Shown piece after piece: positions 1 through 7,335 of a stretch of 8,862 nucleotides of DNA. A model generated the notes under the pieces. It had not been told where the DNA came from and ran no database searches. It was given only the letters and a program-made list of their open reading frames with translations. The position numbers were made by a program, and so were the translations under genes. Each line of letters begins with the position of its first letter. Position 1 is the first letter of the stretch. This stretch comes from Euryarchaeota archaeon UBA602 (GTDB taxonomy: Archaea; Thermoplasmatota; Poseidoniia; Poseidoniales; Thalassarchaeaceae), in assembly GCA_002498455.1 (NCBI GenBank), contig DAHO01000083.1, positions 1 to 8,862 of the forward strand, in the 5' to 3' direction.

Positions 1-312
1 TGATGTCACGGACTGTCTGTAGACTCCATATTGTAAGGATGAATAGGCGTAACCATCGTAAATTTCCAACTCAGCTGATGGGCTCCAATAACTGTTAGAG
101 CTGGTAACAACATGACTGTACACATTGTTATTGCCGAGATTTGCTGGGTCGGTGTAAGACCATAGGGTTGGATAACCATAGCTGTATTGTTGTGGAGAAC
201 CGAGCATTCGCAGTCCGTATTCATCAATCACCAAATCGACGGGTATATTGTATCGAGGCTGCGACCAGTAATTTGATGATGTTCCAGTGGCAAATGAAGA
301 CCAAGCATTGCG
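1..312 (-). other. Truncated C-terminal region, aromatic and beta-rich
   Basis: Residues 2342-2445 follow the Asp-rich stretch and are rich in Tyr, Trp, Ser and Asn, with 'VDLVIDEYGLRMLGS' and 'AELEIYDGYAYSSLQYGVYR' strand-like pieces. There is no cysteine and no RCC1 motif. The pattern recalls the two beta-rich segments earlier in the protein, so another propeller-like domain may begin here, but the window ends before this can be judged. Confidence 0.4.
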
Positions 313-3300
313 GGGTTCGCACATGGTTTCATCCACATCACTCCAACCATCGTTGTCATCATCGGTATCGACCAAGTTGCACACCCAATCGCCATCGGTA
401 TCGACGGGAACGGAAGAAGACGAGAGTGGATTGGTTTGACACGCGGTCTCGTTGACATCCCACCAGTTGTCGTTGTCATCGTCAATGTCCTCAACCAGAG
501 AGGTCAAACAATTGGAGAGAACCGAGTTGGGCATCCCATCGCCATCGCTGTCCAAATGAGCACACTGATCGACGGGGAAATCATCGTCACCATCCAGGTA
601 ACCATCGTTGTCATCATCCGTATCCCACAGATTGATGGTGCCATCTGCATCAGTATCATCATCTCTCAACCAAAGATTGGTGTCCGGTAGATTGTCACCC
701 ATTTCATTGGGGTTGTCTCCTCTTTGAGTGGTATCACCATGGCCCAACTGTCCGTAGTTGTTCTGACCCCAACATCGGACTTGACCATCTTCTCGAATCG
801 CACACATCGAGTAAATCCCCAATGCTGCAGATTCAACAAAATCACCGATATCAGTGACTTGCAAGTTGGAACCCATCTCATGGGTTGAATCAATTTGATT
901 TGTATTGCCAATTCCCAACTGCCCATAGCCATTGTAACCCCAACAGCGTAGATGACCATCCTCCATCAAACCGCATGTGAATGAGGAGTCAACATTAGAG
1001 CTAGAGGTATAGTAATGACTGTTTGGTTGATTGGTGTAAATCTGATTGACGGTTAATCCTCCGAGTAAAGCGTAAGGCAATCCATCTCCAACTTCAGAAG
1101 ATGAATCTCCCAGATTGGAGTTTGAACCATAGCCCAATTGTCCATATCCACCGTAACCCCAACACTTGACACCGCCATCATCCAAGATGGCACAGGAATA
1201 TTGTGTTGATGCTGAAATTTGGATGGGGGCTCGGTCTGACCCCAAGTCAAGATAAGGCAAATTCGTACCCATATCACCAGATGAATCACCCCAAGTCAAC
1301 GAAGAAGTCGAACCTGTGAGTAAGGTTCCATAGTTGTAATACTGATAACCCCAGCATTTGGAGAGACCGTTCTCAAGAACTGCGCAAGAATGCGCAAAAC
1401 CAGCGGAAAGATCGGTCGCCCGCAAATCATCTCCAAAATCAACTGCCACAAGGTTGGTACCCATGTGGCTGCTGGATGTACCCACAAAGGCCGAATTGAT
1501 ACCAGCACCCGATCTACCGTAATAATTCACTCCCCAGCACTTGACCTCGCCCGTATCCATCAGCGCGCAGGTGTGATGGGCTCCAGCGGCAAGTTTGATG
1601 GCCACGCCATCCAAGTCTGTGAACGCCAGATAATCTCCCATGTCATTGGATTGGTGTCCTTGCTGAGAGGAATTCCCTTGACCCAATTGGCCGTAGTCAT
1701 TGCGACCCCAGCACTTGACACTGCCATCGGAAATCAGAGCGCAGGTGTGTTCGGAACCTGCAACGATTTGAGTTGCAGTGAGATTGGTACCGAGGTTGGT
1801 AAATGCCAAAGATTCACCCATGTCATTGGATTGGTGTCCTTGTTGAGAGTTATTCTCTTGACCCAATTGCCCATAGTTATTGTAACCCCAACACTTGACC
1901 AAACCCTGAACTGAAAGTGCACAGTAGTGATACGTACCTGCCGCAATTTGAGCTGGTCGGAAGAAGGCGATTTCCAAGTCATTGGAGGATGCTTGAGGTG
2001 TAATTTCAGATCCTGAACCGGAGCCGGTGGCCACCGCAGCCAAGGGACCATAATCGTCCCCATAGGAGGCATCGTTTCCTAATGCACCTTGTGAACCATC
2101 ACCCCAACAATAGACGCGAGTGGTGCCTGAATTCTCAAACAAAGCACAGGTGCTTTCGCCACCCTCGCTGGTTTCGATCTCAATGGCTGTCCAACCATTG
2201 GGTTCCTCAACACCCAGGGGTATAGCCGAGGACGCGGGGGTGCTCGTGCCCAGTCCCAATTGTCCGTGGGCATTGTCACCCCAACAGTACGCTTCTTGAG
2301 CTACGATTCCACAAGCGTGTCCACTGCCCACACTGATCGACGTGTGAGCATCACCAGAGGAGCCCATCGTCACGCGAGTTCCGTTCACAGATGAACTGGA
2401 ATTGCCGAGCTGGTTGCCACCCCAGCAAATCGATTCTGTGAGTTCTGCATTGAATCCACAGGTGGTATATTCTCCTGCACTGATTCCACCGAATTCCAAA
2501 TTCGAAGTGGTTGCATAATGGCTGCCTACTCCGGCGAGGTCCACCAAAACGGGCGAACTGCTGTTGGTCGCGGTGGTTGTGCTACTGCCAAGTGTCATGC
2601 TTGAGGTTCCACCATTGTAACCCCAGCAGTAGACTGCATTCGCAGTATTTCTTGCACAAGTGTGTCGAGAACCCGTTGCGAGTTCTTCGATGAATCCTAC
2701 TGAACTTGGCATCTCAAGCAGCAATGGGGTTGAGGACTGGCCTCCAGATTGGAGGGTCACACCTGTATCGATGCTGATGTTGTCGACCCAAACCGTGTCT
2801 TCAGCAACACTGCCACTTCCATCTTTTCCATACCCCCAAGTGAAGGTGTGGACGCCTGCAGAGTACGATGTGTTGTAATTCTGCCAAGCAGTGTTGACAC
2901 CGGACCAGCGAGCATCGAAGGAAGAACTTCGCGTACAAGTTGGATTGTCGATACAGAAGTAGAGATAGTCGTAATTTAATTCAGTGATGGTTCGATAATC
3001 AAAACTGACATTTCCACCGTTGGTCAACAAGGTGATCGAGATTTTGGTATCGGAACTGTGAGCATGGTTGTTGCTCTTGTACGATGCAGAACCATCCGTG
3101 GAAGTGGATGTATCCACCGACCAACTCGGGGTCCCACTACTCACCCATTCACTGCTCGGTGTCGATTCCCAACTCTCCGTAAACCCTGCATTGGGAACGG
3201 CAACCAAACTTTCTCCCGTTTGGGAGTCAGCACCATTGCCCCAGCAGTACACATCTCCACTCTGTGTGGTGATGCAAGTATGGCTGGAACCTGCTGAGAC

Positions 3301-6300
3301 GGAAAGGGCACGAACGCCTGCTGGCAACTGAGCCATAGAAGGTAAGGAACTACTTACTGTGGTTCCAATCCCCAATTGGCCATCCGAGTTTGAACCCCAA
3401 CAGTAGACATCTCCGTCGTGACCAACCGCACAAGTGTGGTCTTGTCCTGCATCGATATCAATCGCCTCAAAGTCAGCGGGGAGGTCCACAGAGACCGCCC
3501 AAGCGGACTTGGGTCCTGTTGTACTGGAATCACCCAACTGGTCCAAGTCGTTCTTGCCCCAGCAAGATACGGAGGAATCCGCAAGGATGGCACAAGCGTG
3601 GTCTTCACCCACGGTGATGACACTCGATTCTCCAACCCTTGGGAGATCATTCTTTGAATCGAAGCGGTCACAAATGCCGTCGCGATCAAAGTCGGCTGGA
3701 ACACTGCTTGCATCGAATCGATCGGTTTGACATCGGATTTCATCCATGCCCGTCCAACCATCGCCATCACCGTCAATGTTGATGCCGGTACCTGCATATC
3801 CAATCTTGTTGAAGACATACAGGTCATCCGGTGCACCGCTGAACTCGAGATGTGAAGACACCCAGAGGCGGCCCGATTCGTGTACGGCAACTGAAAGATG
3901 GGCTGAACCGAAATTGAAGATCTGGTCTGAGCCCCACGTTCCGTCAATCAGACGATAGACCATGGTGGTGGAACCGTGGCTGGCAGCCACGATGGGAACC
4001 ATGTCTGCATCGACAGTCAGGTCGAACGCATCGGTTGTCGAACTGGTCACCACTTGATCGGCCCAGTTTGAGGCGGTCAAACATGAGGCATGACAGACCG
4101 CATAGGTCAAGCCCGAAGTTGTGTAGTACAACATGTGGATTGAACCATTCAATCCCACAGCAATTGCGCTGTGCCCTGAGGTCACTGAATCGACATTGAC
4201 ATCCGAATAACTTGAGCCTGAATAAACTCCGTAGGTGACATCATTGCCATCGCTGGAAACAAAATGAGTGTCACCATTCGAATCCATATCTGAATCCCAA
4301 GAACTTGAACCGCTGCCTGAACCACTACCCGAACCAAGAGAAGTAGCGAACGAATAGGATGTGGATAGTGCCGTTGGAGAATTTTCGTTGGCATAATAAG
4401 CATTATTTGTTGTACCATCACCGAGTTGGCTATTGTGATTCCAACCCCAACACTTGATATCGCCGTTATCAAGAAGGGCGCAGGTGTGCCGAAGGCCTGT
4501 AGTCACATGCAGAGCGGTTCGTCCTGTGCCAAGAGAGGCAGTGAGTGTTGGTGTTAAACGGTCGGTGTTTGTGCCATCGCCAAGTGCCCCGTAATCGTTA
4601 TCCCCCCAACACGCCACGGAGCCGTTGTCAAGTAGGGCGCAGGCGTGTTCGATATTTGCGCCGGAATCGGAAAGGGCTACAGGCGTTACTCCTGAAGGGA
4701 ACGTAATACCTGAAGATGGTGGAGAAGAGCGATCAGTGGTCGTGCCGTCGCCGAGCCTTCCATGCGAATTGCTCCCCCAACATTTGACATCGTCGTTATC
4801 AAGAAGGGCGCATGTAAAATGTTCACCAACTCCGATATCAACGGCCGTTCGCCCTGTGCCAAGGGAGTCTGTGAGGGTCGGTGTGGTTCGACGAGTGGTT
4901 GTGCCATCACCGAGTTGGCCAAACGTGTTGTCGCCCCAGCACTTGATGGTGCCGTCATCGAGAAGGGCACAGGTGTGGCCATCTCCAGAACCAACGTCAA
5001 TGACATCAGCAGTCGTACTCACTGATATGTTTGTTGGAGACCTGCGATAAGTCGTCGTGCCATCTCCGAGCTCGCCATATGTGTTTCTGCCCCAACACGT
5101 CAAGGACCCGTCGTCCATGATGGCGCAGGTCTGTTCATCACCTGCTGCTAAAGCAATGGGTGTTCGACCTGTTGGGAACGTGATGCCTGAGGAAGGTGGA
5201 GAAGTGCGATCATTCGTCGTGCCGTCACCAAGTTTGCCATACTGATTGTGACCCCAACATTTGACCTCATGGTTGTCCAACAACGCACAGGTGTGGTAGT
5301 CTCCAGTCGCCAATTGAACTGCCGTACGTCCTGTGCCAAGCGATTCTGTGAGGGTTGGTGTTGAACGGTCGGTGGTTGTGCCATCGCCAAGTTGGCCATA
5401 CTGATTCTCACCCCAACAAGCCACGCTACCATTGTCGAGAATAGCGCATGTGTAAAGTCGTCCGCCGGCAATATTCTGTGACGTTAGATTAAACGATGTC
5501 GAAGAGCCGCTGCTCGAGTTGCCAGTTGCATAAGTGGAAAGAGATGTACCGTCAAACACAATCTCTGCTTTCTCGGCAACCGAGCCGGATACTTGAGTGA
5601 GAGATGGTGGGCTGGTTGAAGTCGTCCATCGACCATTTGACTTGGTCGAATAGTAGATTGTGTTGTCGTCGTCAATGTGAACAATATGTGGGTTATCATT
5701 GCCATCAAATGTGAAATCAATATCGATGATCGACCCATCAGCATCATGAGGAATGATTTCAATTGCCCATAGGCCGTTATCGTAAGTGGCGAAGCGCAAT
5801 TGATCATCGGACTTGTCCTCCATGTAGACAATCGAAGCACAGCCATCGGAACGCAACTCGAGGACGTTCAGGTCCCCAAGGTCTGCAACCGCCTGTAGAT
5901 CGGCTTCTTCTGGATTGAAGTTGTCATGAATCGGCACAAACATTCGTGCACAATCTTCGGACTCAAATACTGTTGAAAGGTACAATTCTACATCGCCGGT
6001 CGGCATGTCCTGAGAATCGTCACCACGGTATGAAGTGTCACCATATCCGAGACGGCCTTCTTGTCCTGAACCCCAGCACTTGATGGCTCCTGAGCTCTTT
6101 AGGGCACAAGCAAATCCATCTCCGACTTCAACTTGAGTAATACTGCCGGAAGCGAGATTGATGCTATTCAGGTTGCTGCCCATCTCATTGATTCCATCCC
6201 CACGGTGATTGGTATCTCCCAATCCGAGTTGGCCCTCTGTATTGCGGCCCCAGCACTTGACTGCATTGCTGACTACAGCACAGACGCTGTCCACACCGGC

Positions 6301-7335
6301 ATCGACAGACTGGGCATTGGAACCCAAAGAAATGGCCGACAAGCCACTGGGATCATTGACATCCACAGTATTGCCTTGACCGAGTTGACCGAAGTCGTTG
6401 TTGCCCCAACAGATCAAATCGTTGTTGTCGAGAATGGCACAGGTGATGTCCTGGCCTGCAGTAATTTGTGTCGCGGTACGACCTGTGGGTAGAGAGACGG
6501 TGGAGAGTGAGGCACCCATTTCTCCTGCACCATCACCAATGGTGTTGGTGTTGCCAATTCCAAGTTGACCGTAGGTGTTGTCACCCCAGCAAACGATGCT
6601 TGCATCATCGAGAAGCGCACAGGTGTGGTCTGCACCCAAGGCGAGTGCATCCACGGTTCGACCCGAGGGGAGAGAGACGGTCGAGAAGTCGTCGCCAATT
6701 TCATCGGCATCGTCACCAATATGGGTCGTGTTGCCCAGTCCCAACTGTCCAGCATCGTTTTCGCCCCAGCAAATGAGGTCGTTGTTGTCCAGAACAGCAC
6801 AGGTGTGTGAACCACCGGCTTCAATCATATCCACACTGCGACCCGTCGGTAGCGAGAGGTAAGGCAGGACATCTCCCATCTCGATGTATCCGTCACCAAA
6901 TCCATCTGAATCATCAAATCCAATTCCCAGTAGTGCGATTTCACCCCAGCACTTCACGGCTCCAGTCGCATTGACGGCGCAAGTGTGAGTGTCGGACAAA
7001 GCCAACTGGTGGACTTCGAATTGTGAACCCAATAGAGAGAATGGTAGACTTTCACCCATCTCATTGGTTTCATCTCCAATCAGTAGCGAGTTGCCAATTC
7101 CAAGTTGTCCACTGGAGCCATTGCCCCAGCACTTGACATCTCGGATGCTGGCAAAAGCACAAGAGTGCTTGCCTCCAACTTCCAATTCAATTGCAGTTCC
7201 TGTCGTTTCGCTGGGTTCAATGATTTCGGGGAGTTCTTCCGAAAAATCGCTTGATAGCAGGGGTGTTTGGACCATCAAGATCATCAAAATTGTCAGGAAC
7301 AAGGCCTTCGTTCTCGCGTGTGCGTGCGCGTGCAT
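1..7335 (-). CDS. Giant secreted RCC1-repeat (beta-propeller) protein, C-terminus beyond window
   Basis: This frame is open for 2445 codons from ATG at 7335 to base 1, with no stop, so the gene is 3'-truncated by the window. Layout by residue: signal peptide 1-29; seven RCC1 modules 47-440; beta-rich segment 441-614; seven modules 615-990; second beta-rich segment 991-1185; Asp-rich Ca-binding-like stretch 1186-1230; three modules 1236-1378; MAM/lectin-like domain 1379-1527; four modules 1528-1764; GS-rich linker; seven modules 1787-2224; second Asp-rich stretch 2225-2341; start of another beta-rich region. Every module has a Cys in 'HTCA' and a Cys in 'CWG' about ten residues later, as in extracellular RCC1-like proteins. 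I infer a cell-surface or secreted binding/adhesion protein; ligand and function are unknown, and no catalytic motif was recognised. An ATG at 7446 in the same frame would add 37 residues, but it would bury the signal peptide and overlap the thiolase start, so 7335 is preferred. No Shine-Dalgarno sequence is visible. Confidence 0.93.
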   Translation of the reverse strand, partial: MHAHAHARTKALFLTILMILMVQTPLLSSDFSEELPEIIEPSETTGTAIELEVGGKHSCAFASIRDVKCWGNGSSGQLGIGNSLLIGDETNEMGESLPFSLLGSQFEVHQLALSDTHTCAVNATGAVKCWGEIALLGIGFDDSDGFGDGYIEMGDVLPYLSLPTGRSVDMIEAGGSHTCAVLDNNDLICWGENDAGQLGLGNTTHIGDDADEIGDDFSTVSLPSGRTVDALALGADHTCALLDDASIVCWGDNTYGQLGIGNTNTIGDGAGEMGASLSTVSLPTGRTATQITAGQDITCAILDNNDLICWGNNDFGQLGQGNTVDVNDPSGLSAISLGSNAQSVDAGVDSVCAVVSNAVKCWGRNTEGQLGLGDTNHRGDGINEMGSNLNSINLASGSITQVEVGDGFACALKSSGAIKCWGSGQEGRLGYGDTSYRGDDSQDMPTGDVELYLSTVFESEDCARMFVPIHDNFNPEEADLQAVADLGDLNVLELRSDGCASIVYMEDKSDDQLRFATYDNGLWAIEIIPHDADGSIIDIDFTFDGNDNPHIVHIDDDNTIYYSTKSNGRWTTSTSPPSLTQVSGSVAEKAEIVFDGTSLSTYATGNSSSGSSTSFNLTSQNIAGGRLYTCAILDNGSVACWGENQYGQLGDGTTTDRSTPTLTESLGTGRTAVQLATGDYHTCALLDNHEVKCWGHNQYGKLGDGTTNDRTSPPSSGITFPTGRTPIALAAGDEQTCAIMDDGSLTCWGRNTYGELGDGTTTYRRSPTNISVSTTADVIDVGSGDGHTCALLDDGTIKCWGDNTFGQLGDGTTTRRTTPTLTDSLGTGRTAVDIGVGEHFTCALLDNDDVKCWGSNSHGRLGDGTTTDRSSPPSSGITFPSGVTPVALSDSGANIEHACALLDNGSVACWGDNDYGALGDGTNTDRLTPTLTASLGTGRTALHVTTGLRHTCALLDNGDIKCWGWNHNSQLGDGTTNNAYYANENSPTALSTSYSFATSLGSGSGSGSGSSSWDSDMDSNGDTHFVSSDGNDVTYGVYSGSSYSDVNVDSVTSGHSAIAVGLNGSIHMLYYTTSGLTYAVCHASCLTASNWADQVVTSSTTDAFDLTVDADMVPIVAASHGSTTMVYRLIDGTWGSDQIFNFGSAHLSVAVHESGRLWVSSHLEFSGAPDDLYVFNKIGYAGTGINIDGDGDGWTGMDEIRCQTDRFDASSVPADFDRDGICDRFDSKNDLPRVGESSVITVGEDHACAILADSSVSCWGKNDLDQLGDSSTTGPKSAWAVSVDLPADFEAIDIDAGQDHTCAVGHDGDVYCWGSNSDGQLGIGTTVSSSLPSMAQLPAGVRALSVSAGSSHTCITTQSGDVYCWGNGADSQTGESLVAVPNAGFTESWESTPSSEWVSSGTPSWSVDTSTSTDGSASYKSNNHAHSSDTKISITLLTNGGNVSFDYRTITELNYDYLYFCIDNPTCTRSSSFDARWSGVNTAWQNYNTSYSAGVHTFTWGYGKDGSGSVAEDTVWVDNISIDTGVTLQSGGQSSTPLLLEMPSSVGFIEELATGSRHTCARNTANAVYCWGYNGGTSSMTLGSSTTTATNSSSPVLVDLAGVGSHYATTSNLEFGGISAGEYTTCGFNAELTESICWGGNQLGNSSSSVNGTRVTMGSSGDAHTSISVGSGHACGIVAQEAYCWGDNAHGQLGLGTSTPASSAIPLGVEEPNGWTAIEIETSEGGESTCALFENSGTTRVYCWGDGSQGALGNDASYGDDYGPLAAVATGSGSGSEITPQASSNDLEIAFFRPAQIAAGTYHYCALSVQGLVKCWGYNNYGQLGQENNSQQGHQSNDMGESLAFTNLGTNLTATQIVAGSEHTCALISDGSVKCWGRNDYGQLGQGNSSQQGHQSNDMGDYLAFTDLDGVAIKLAAGAHHTCALMDTGEVKCWGVNYYGRSGAGINSAFVGTSSSHMGTNLVAVDFGDDLRATDLSAGFAHSCAVLENGLSKCWGYQYYNYGTLLTGSTSSLTWGDSSGDMGTNLPYLDLGSDRAPIQISASTQYSCAILDDGGVKCWGYGGYGQLGYGSNSNLGDSSSEVGDGLPYALLGGLTVNQIYTNQPNSHYYTSSSNVDSSFTCGLMEDGHLRCWGYNGYGQLGIGNTNQIDSTHEMGSNLQVTDIGDFVESAALGIYSMCAIREDGQVRCWGQNNYGQLGHGDTTQRGDNPNEMGDNLPDTNLWLRDDDTDADGTINLWDTDDDNDGYLDGDDDFPVDQCAHLDSDGDGMPNSVLSNCLTSLVEDIDDDNDNWWDVNETACQTNPLSSSSVPVDTDGDWVCNLVDTDDDNDGWSDVDETMCEPRNAWSSFATGTSSNYWSQPRYNIPVDLVIDEYGLRMLGSPQQYSYGYPTLWSYTDPANLGNNNVYSHVVTSSNSYWSPSAELEIYDGYAYSSLQYGVYRQSVTS
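313..663 (-). other. Asp-rich calcium-binding-like stretch 2 (thrombospondin type 3-like)
   Basis: Residues 2225-2341 contain at least four Asp clusters: 'DDDTDADG', 'DTDDDNDGYLDGDDDF', 'DSDGDGMPN', and 'DIDDDNDNWWDVNE' followed by 'DTDGDWVCNLVDTDDDNDGW'. Cysteines lie at 2258, 2276, 2299, 2319 and 2339. The spacing fits DxDxDGxxDxxD Ca2+ sites. 'SSSSVPVDTDGDWVCN' matches in style the 'SSVPADFDRDGICD' of stretch 1, so the two are paralogous within the protein. Confidence 0.75.
664..1977 (-). repeat. RCC1 block 4: seven modules (fourth propeller)
   Basis: Residues 1787-2224 hold seven modules with CWG cysteines at 1815, 1875, 1933, 1994, 2058, 2131 and 2188. Spacing is 57-73 residues. The linkers are of the 'GD....EMG..L...LG' type, as in block 1 and unlike block 2. 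Modules 22 and 23 share a nearly identical linker. Many post-CWG positions are aromatic (YNNYGQLG, YNGYGQLG, QNNYGQLG). The last module runs directly into the second Asp-rich stretch. Confidence 0.87.
1638..1893 (-). repeat. 180-nt near-identical module duplication in RCC1 block 4
   Basis: The stretch beginning CCCATGTCATTGGATTGGTG on the plus strand (1638 onward) recurs exactly 180 nt away (1818 onward). The two CWG sites (1713 and 1893) have the same offset. Both encode 'SQQGHQSNDMG' followed by LAFT. The high nucleotide identity suggests a recent one-module duplication or gene conversion. Confidence 0.75.
2044..2754 (-). repeat. RCC1 block 3, second part: four diverged modules
   Basis: Residues 1528-1764 hold modules with CWG cysteines at 1570, 1637, 1684 and 1743. 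They are the least regular in the protein: spacing runs 67, 47 and 59, the 'GQLG' part is altered in modules 18 (SSMTLG) and 19 (NQLG, shortened), and the Cys-Cys gap varies from 9 to 13. All four still have both cysteines and the CWG core. They end at a GS-rich linker (ATGSGSGSE, residues 1769-1777). Confidence 0.8.
2755..3201 (-). other. MAM/concanavalin-like beta-sandwich domain inserted in RCC1 block 3
   Basis: Residues 1379-1527 read like the jelly-roll domain common in secreted proteins. An opening 'FTESWESTPSSEWVSSGTPSW' type motif is followed by 'GGNVSFDYRTITELNYDYLYF' and 'WSGVNTAWQNY'. It closes with 'AGVHTFTWGYGKDGSGSV' and 'EDTVWVDNISID'. The signature 'GxHTFTWxYxKDGS...DTxWVDNI' is the main reason for the call. 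Cysteines 1461 and 1467 are internal. Related domains often bind carbohydrate or mediate adhesion; the ligand here is unknown. The RCC1 pattern resumes at once on the C-terminal side. Confidence 0.68.
3202..3630 (-). repeat. RCC1 block 3, first part: three modules
   Basis: Residues 1236-1378 carry CWG cysteines at 1258, 1312 and 1364 (spacing 54 and 52). Modules 15 and 16 are regular ('KNDLDQLGDS', 'SNSDGQLGIG'). Module 17 is degenerate after CWG ('NGADSQTGES') and leads straight into an unrelated beta-sandwich domain. With the four modules that follow that domain, the count reaches seven. Confidence 0.82.
3646..3780 (-). other. Asp-rich calcium-binding-like stretch 1
   Basis: Residues 1186-1230 include 'NIDGDGDGWTGMDE' and then 'SSVPADFDRDGICDRFDS'. 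This is the thrombospondin type 3-like DxDxDGxxDxxD pattern, with cysteines at 1202 and 1222. Such stretches typically bind Ca2+ and act as rigid spacers in secreted proteins. It sits directly before the third RCC1 block. Confidence 0.65.
3781..4365 (-). other. Non-RCC1 beta-rich segment 2 within the giant protein
   Basis: Residues 991-1185 begin with a Gly-Ser run (1001-1012) and then show repeated short strands with 'D.dsNGdtHfv' and 'gLNGSIHMLYY' patterns, again resembling sialidase-like propeller blades. A later stretch reads 'HESGRLWVSSHLEF'. Two cysteines (1081 and 1085) lie close together. I see no sialidase Asp-box (SxDxGxTW), so no enzymatic role is claimed. It connects the second RCC1 block to an Asp-rich stretch. 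Confidence 0.5.
4366..5418 (-). repeat. 477-nt higher-order duplication inside RCC1 block 2
   Basis: Modules 8-9 and 11-12 match at a constant offset of 477 nt. Their CWG sites are at 5418/4941 and 5259/4782, and the identical GGTGGAGAAG (plus strand) starts at 5195 and 4718. The linker types run A-B-C-A-B-A over modules 8-13, with a 486-nt step for the third pair. This indicates duplication of a three-module (159-residue) unit. Confidence 0.75.
4366..5493 (-). repeat. RCC1 block 2: seven modules of the 'DGTTTDR' type
   Basis: Residues 615-990 hold seven modules with CWG cysteines at 640, 693, 747, 799, 852, 909 and 962. Spacing is 52-57 residues, shorter than in blocks 1 and 4. After CWGxNxxGQL each continues with GDGTTTxR and then one of three linker types: 'TPTLTxSLGTGRTA', 'SPPSSGITFP' or 'SPTNISVS'. 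The linker order shows a three-module higher-order duplication. This DGTTT subtype is the one most often seen in bacterial RCC1-like surface proteins. Confidence 0.88.
5494..6015 (-). other. Non-RCC1 beta-rich segment 1 within the giant protein
   Basis: Residues 441-614 contain no CWG module. They show strand-turn-strand patterns such as IDIDFTFDGNDNPHIVHIDD followed by an aromatic 'TIYYSTKSNGRW' stretch, which resemble blades of sialidase/BNR-type propellers ('D.dGnpHi.y.....ly...s.ngW'). There are two cysteines (462 and 499), which could pair. The segment joins the first two RCC1 blocks. The family assignment is by pattern only; it may be a partial or diverged propeller. Confidence 0.5.
6016..7197 (-). 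repeat. RCC1 block 1: seven modules (first propeller)
   Basis: Residues 47-440 hold seven modules with the CWG cysteines at residues 69, 129, 189, 249, 309, 361 and 420. Spacing is mostly exactly 60 residues (52 and 59 for the last two intervals). The linkers are of the 'GD...EMG..L...SLPTGR' type, and modules 3 to 5 are the most alike. Module 2 is degenerate after CWG (EIALLG replaces the usual NxxGQLG). Seven blades is the canonical number for an RCC1 propeller, so this block is expected to close on itself as one domain. Confidence 0.88.
7249..7335 (-). other. Signal peptide of the giant RCC1 protein
   Basis: Residues 1-29 have the usual three-part form. The n-region MHAHAHARTK ends in Arg-Thr-Lys, the hydrophobic core is ALFLTILMILMV, and a short polar stretch (QTPLLSS) leads into acidic DFSEELPEI. 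Cleavage near residue 29 is an estimate. There is no lipobox Cys, so Sec export without lipid anchoring is the simplest reading. The His-Ala repeat in the n-region is odd and comes from an alternating CA/CG DNA tract. Confidence 0.8.

Noticed and set aside
1390..1914. Plus-strand open frame of 174 codons, and several others of 60-144 codons across 141-7423
   Set aside because: They lie opposite the giant RCC1 gene. Their periodic sequence is the reverse complement of the repeats, and they have no recognisable domain or start signal.
3354..3947. Minus-strand open frame of 197 codons
   Set aside because: It overlaps the giant gene in a different frame, inside a region with clear RCC1, Asp-rich and Cys-pair patterns in the main frame; it is a shadow.
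3781..6015. Sialidase enzyme function for the beta-rich segments
   Set aside because: No Asp-box (SxDxGxTW) and no catalytic Arg triad could be recognised, so only a fold resemblance is suggested.
664..7197. Regular 150-180-nt repetition considered as a CRISPR array or satellite
   Set aside because: The repeats are long, diverged, in frame and protein-coding, with no short constant repeat and variable spacers.
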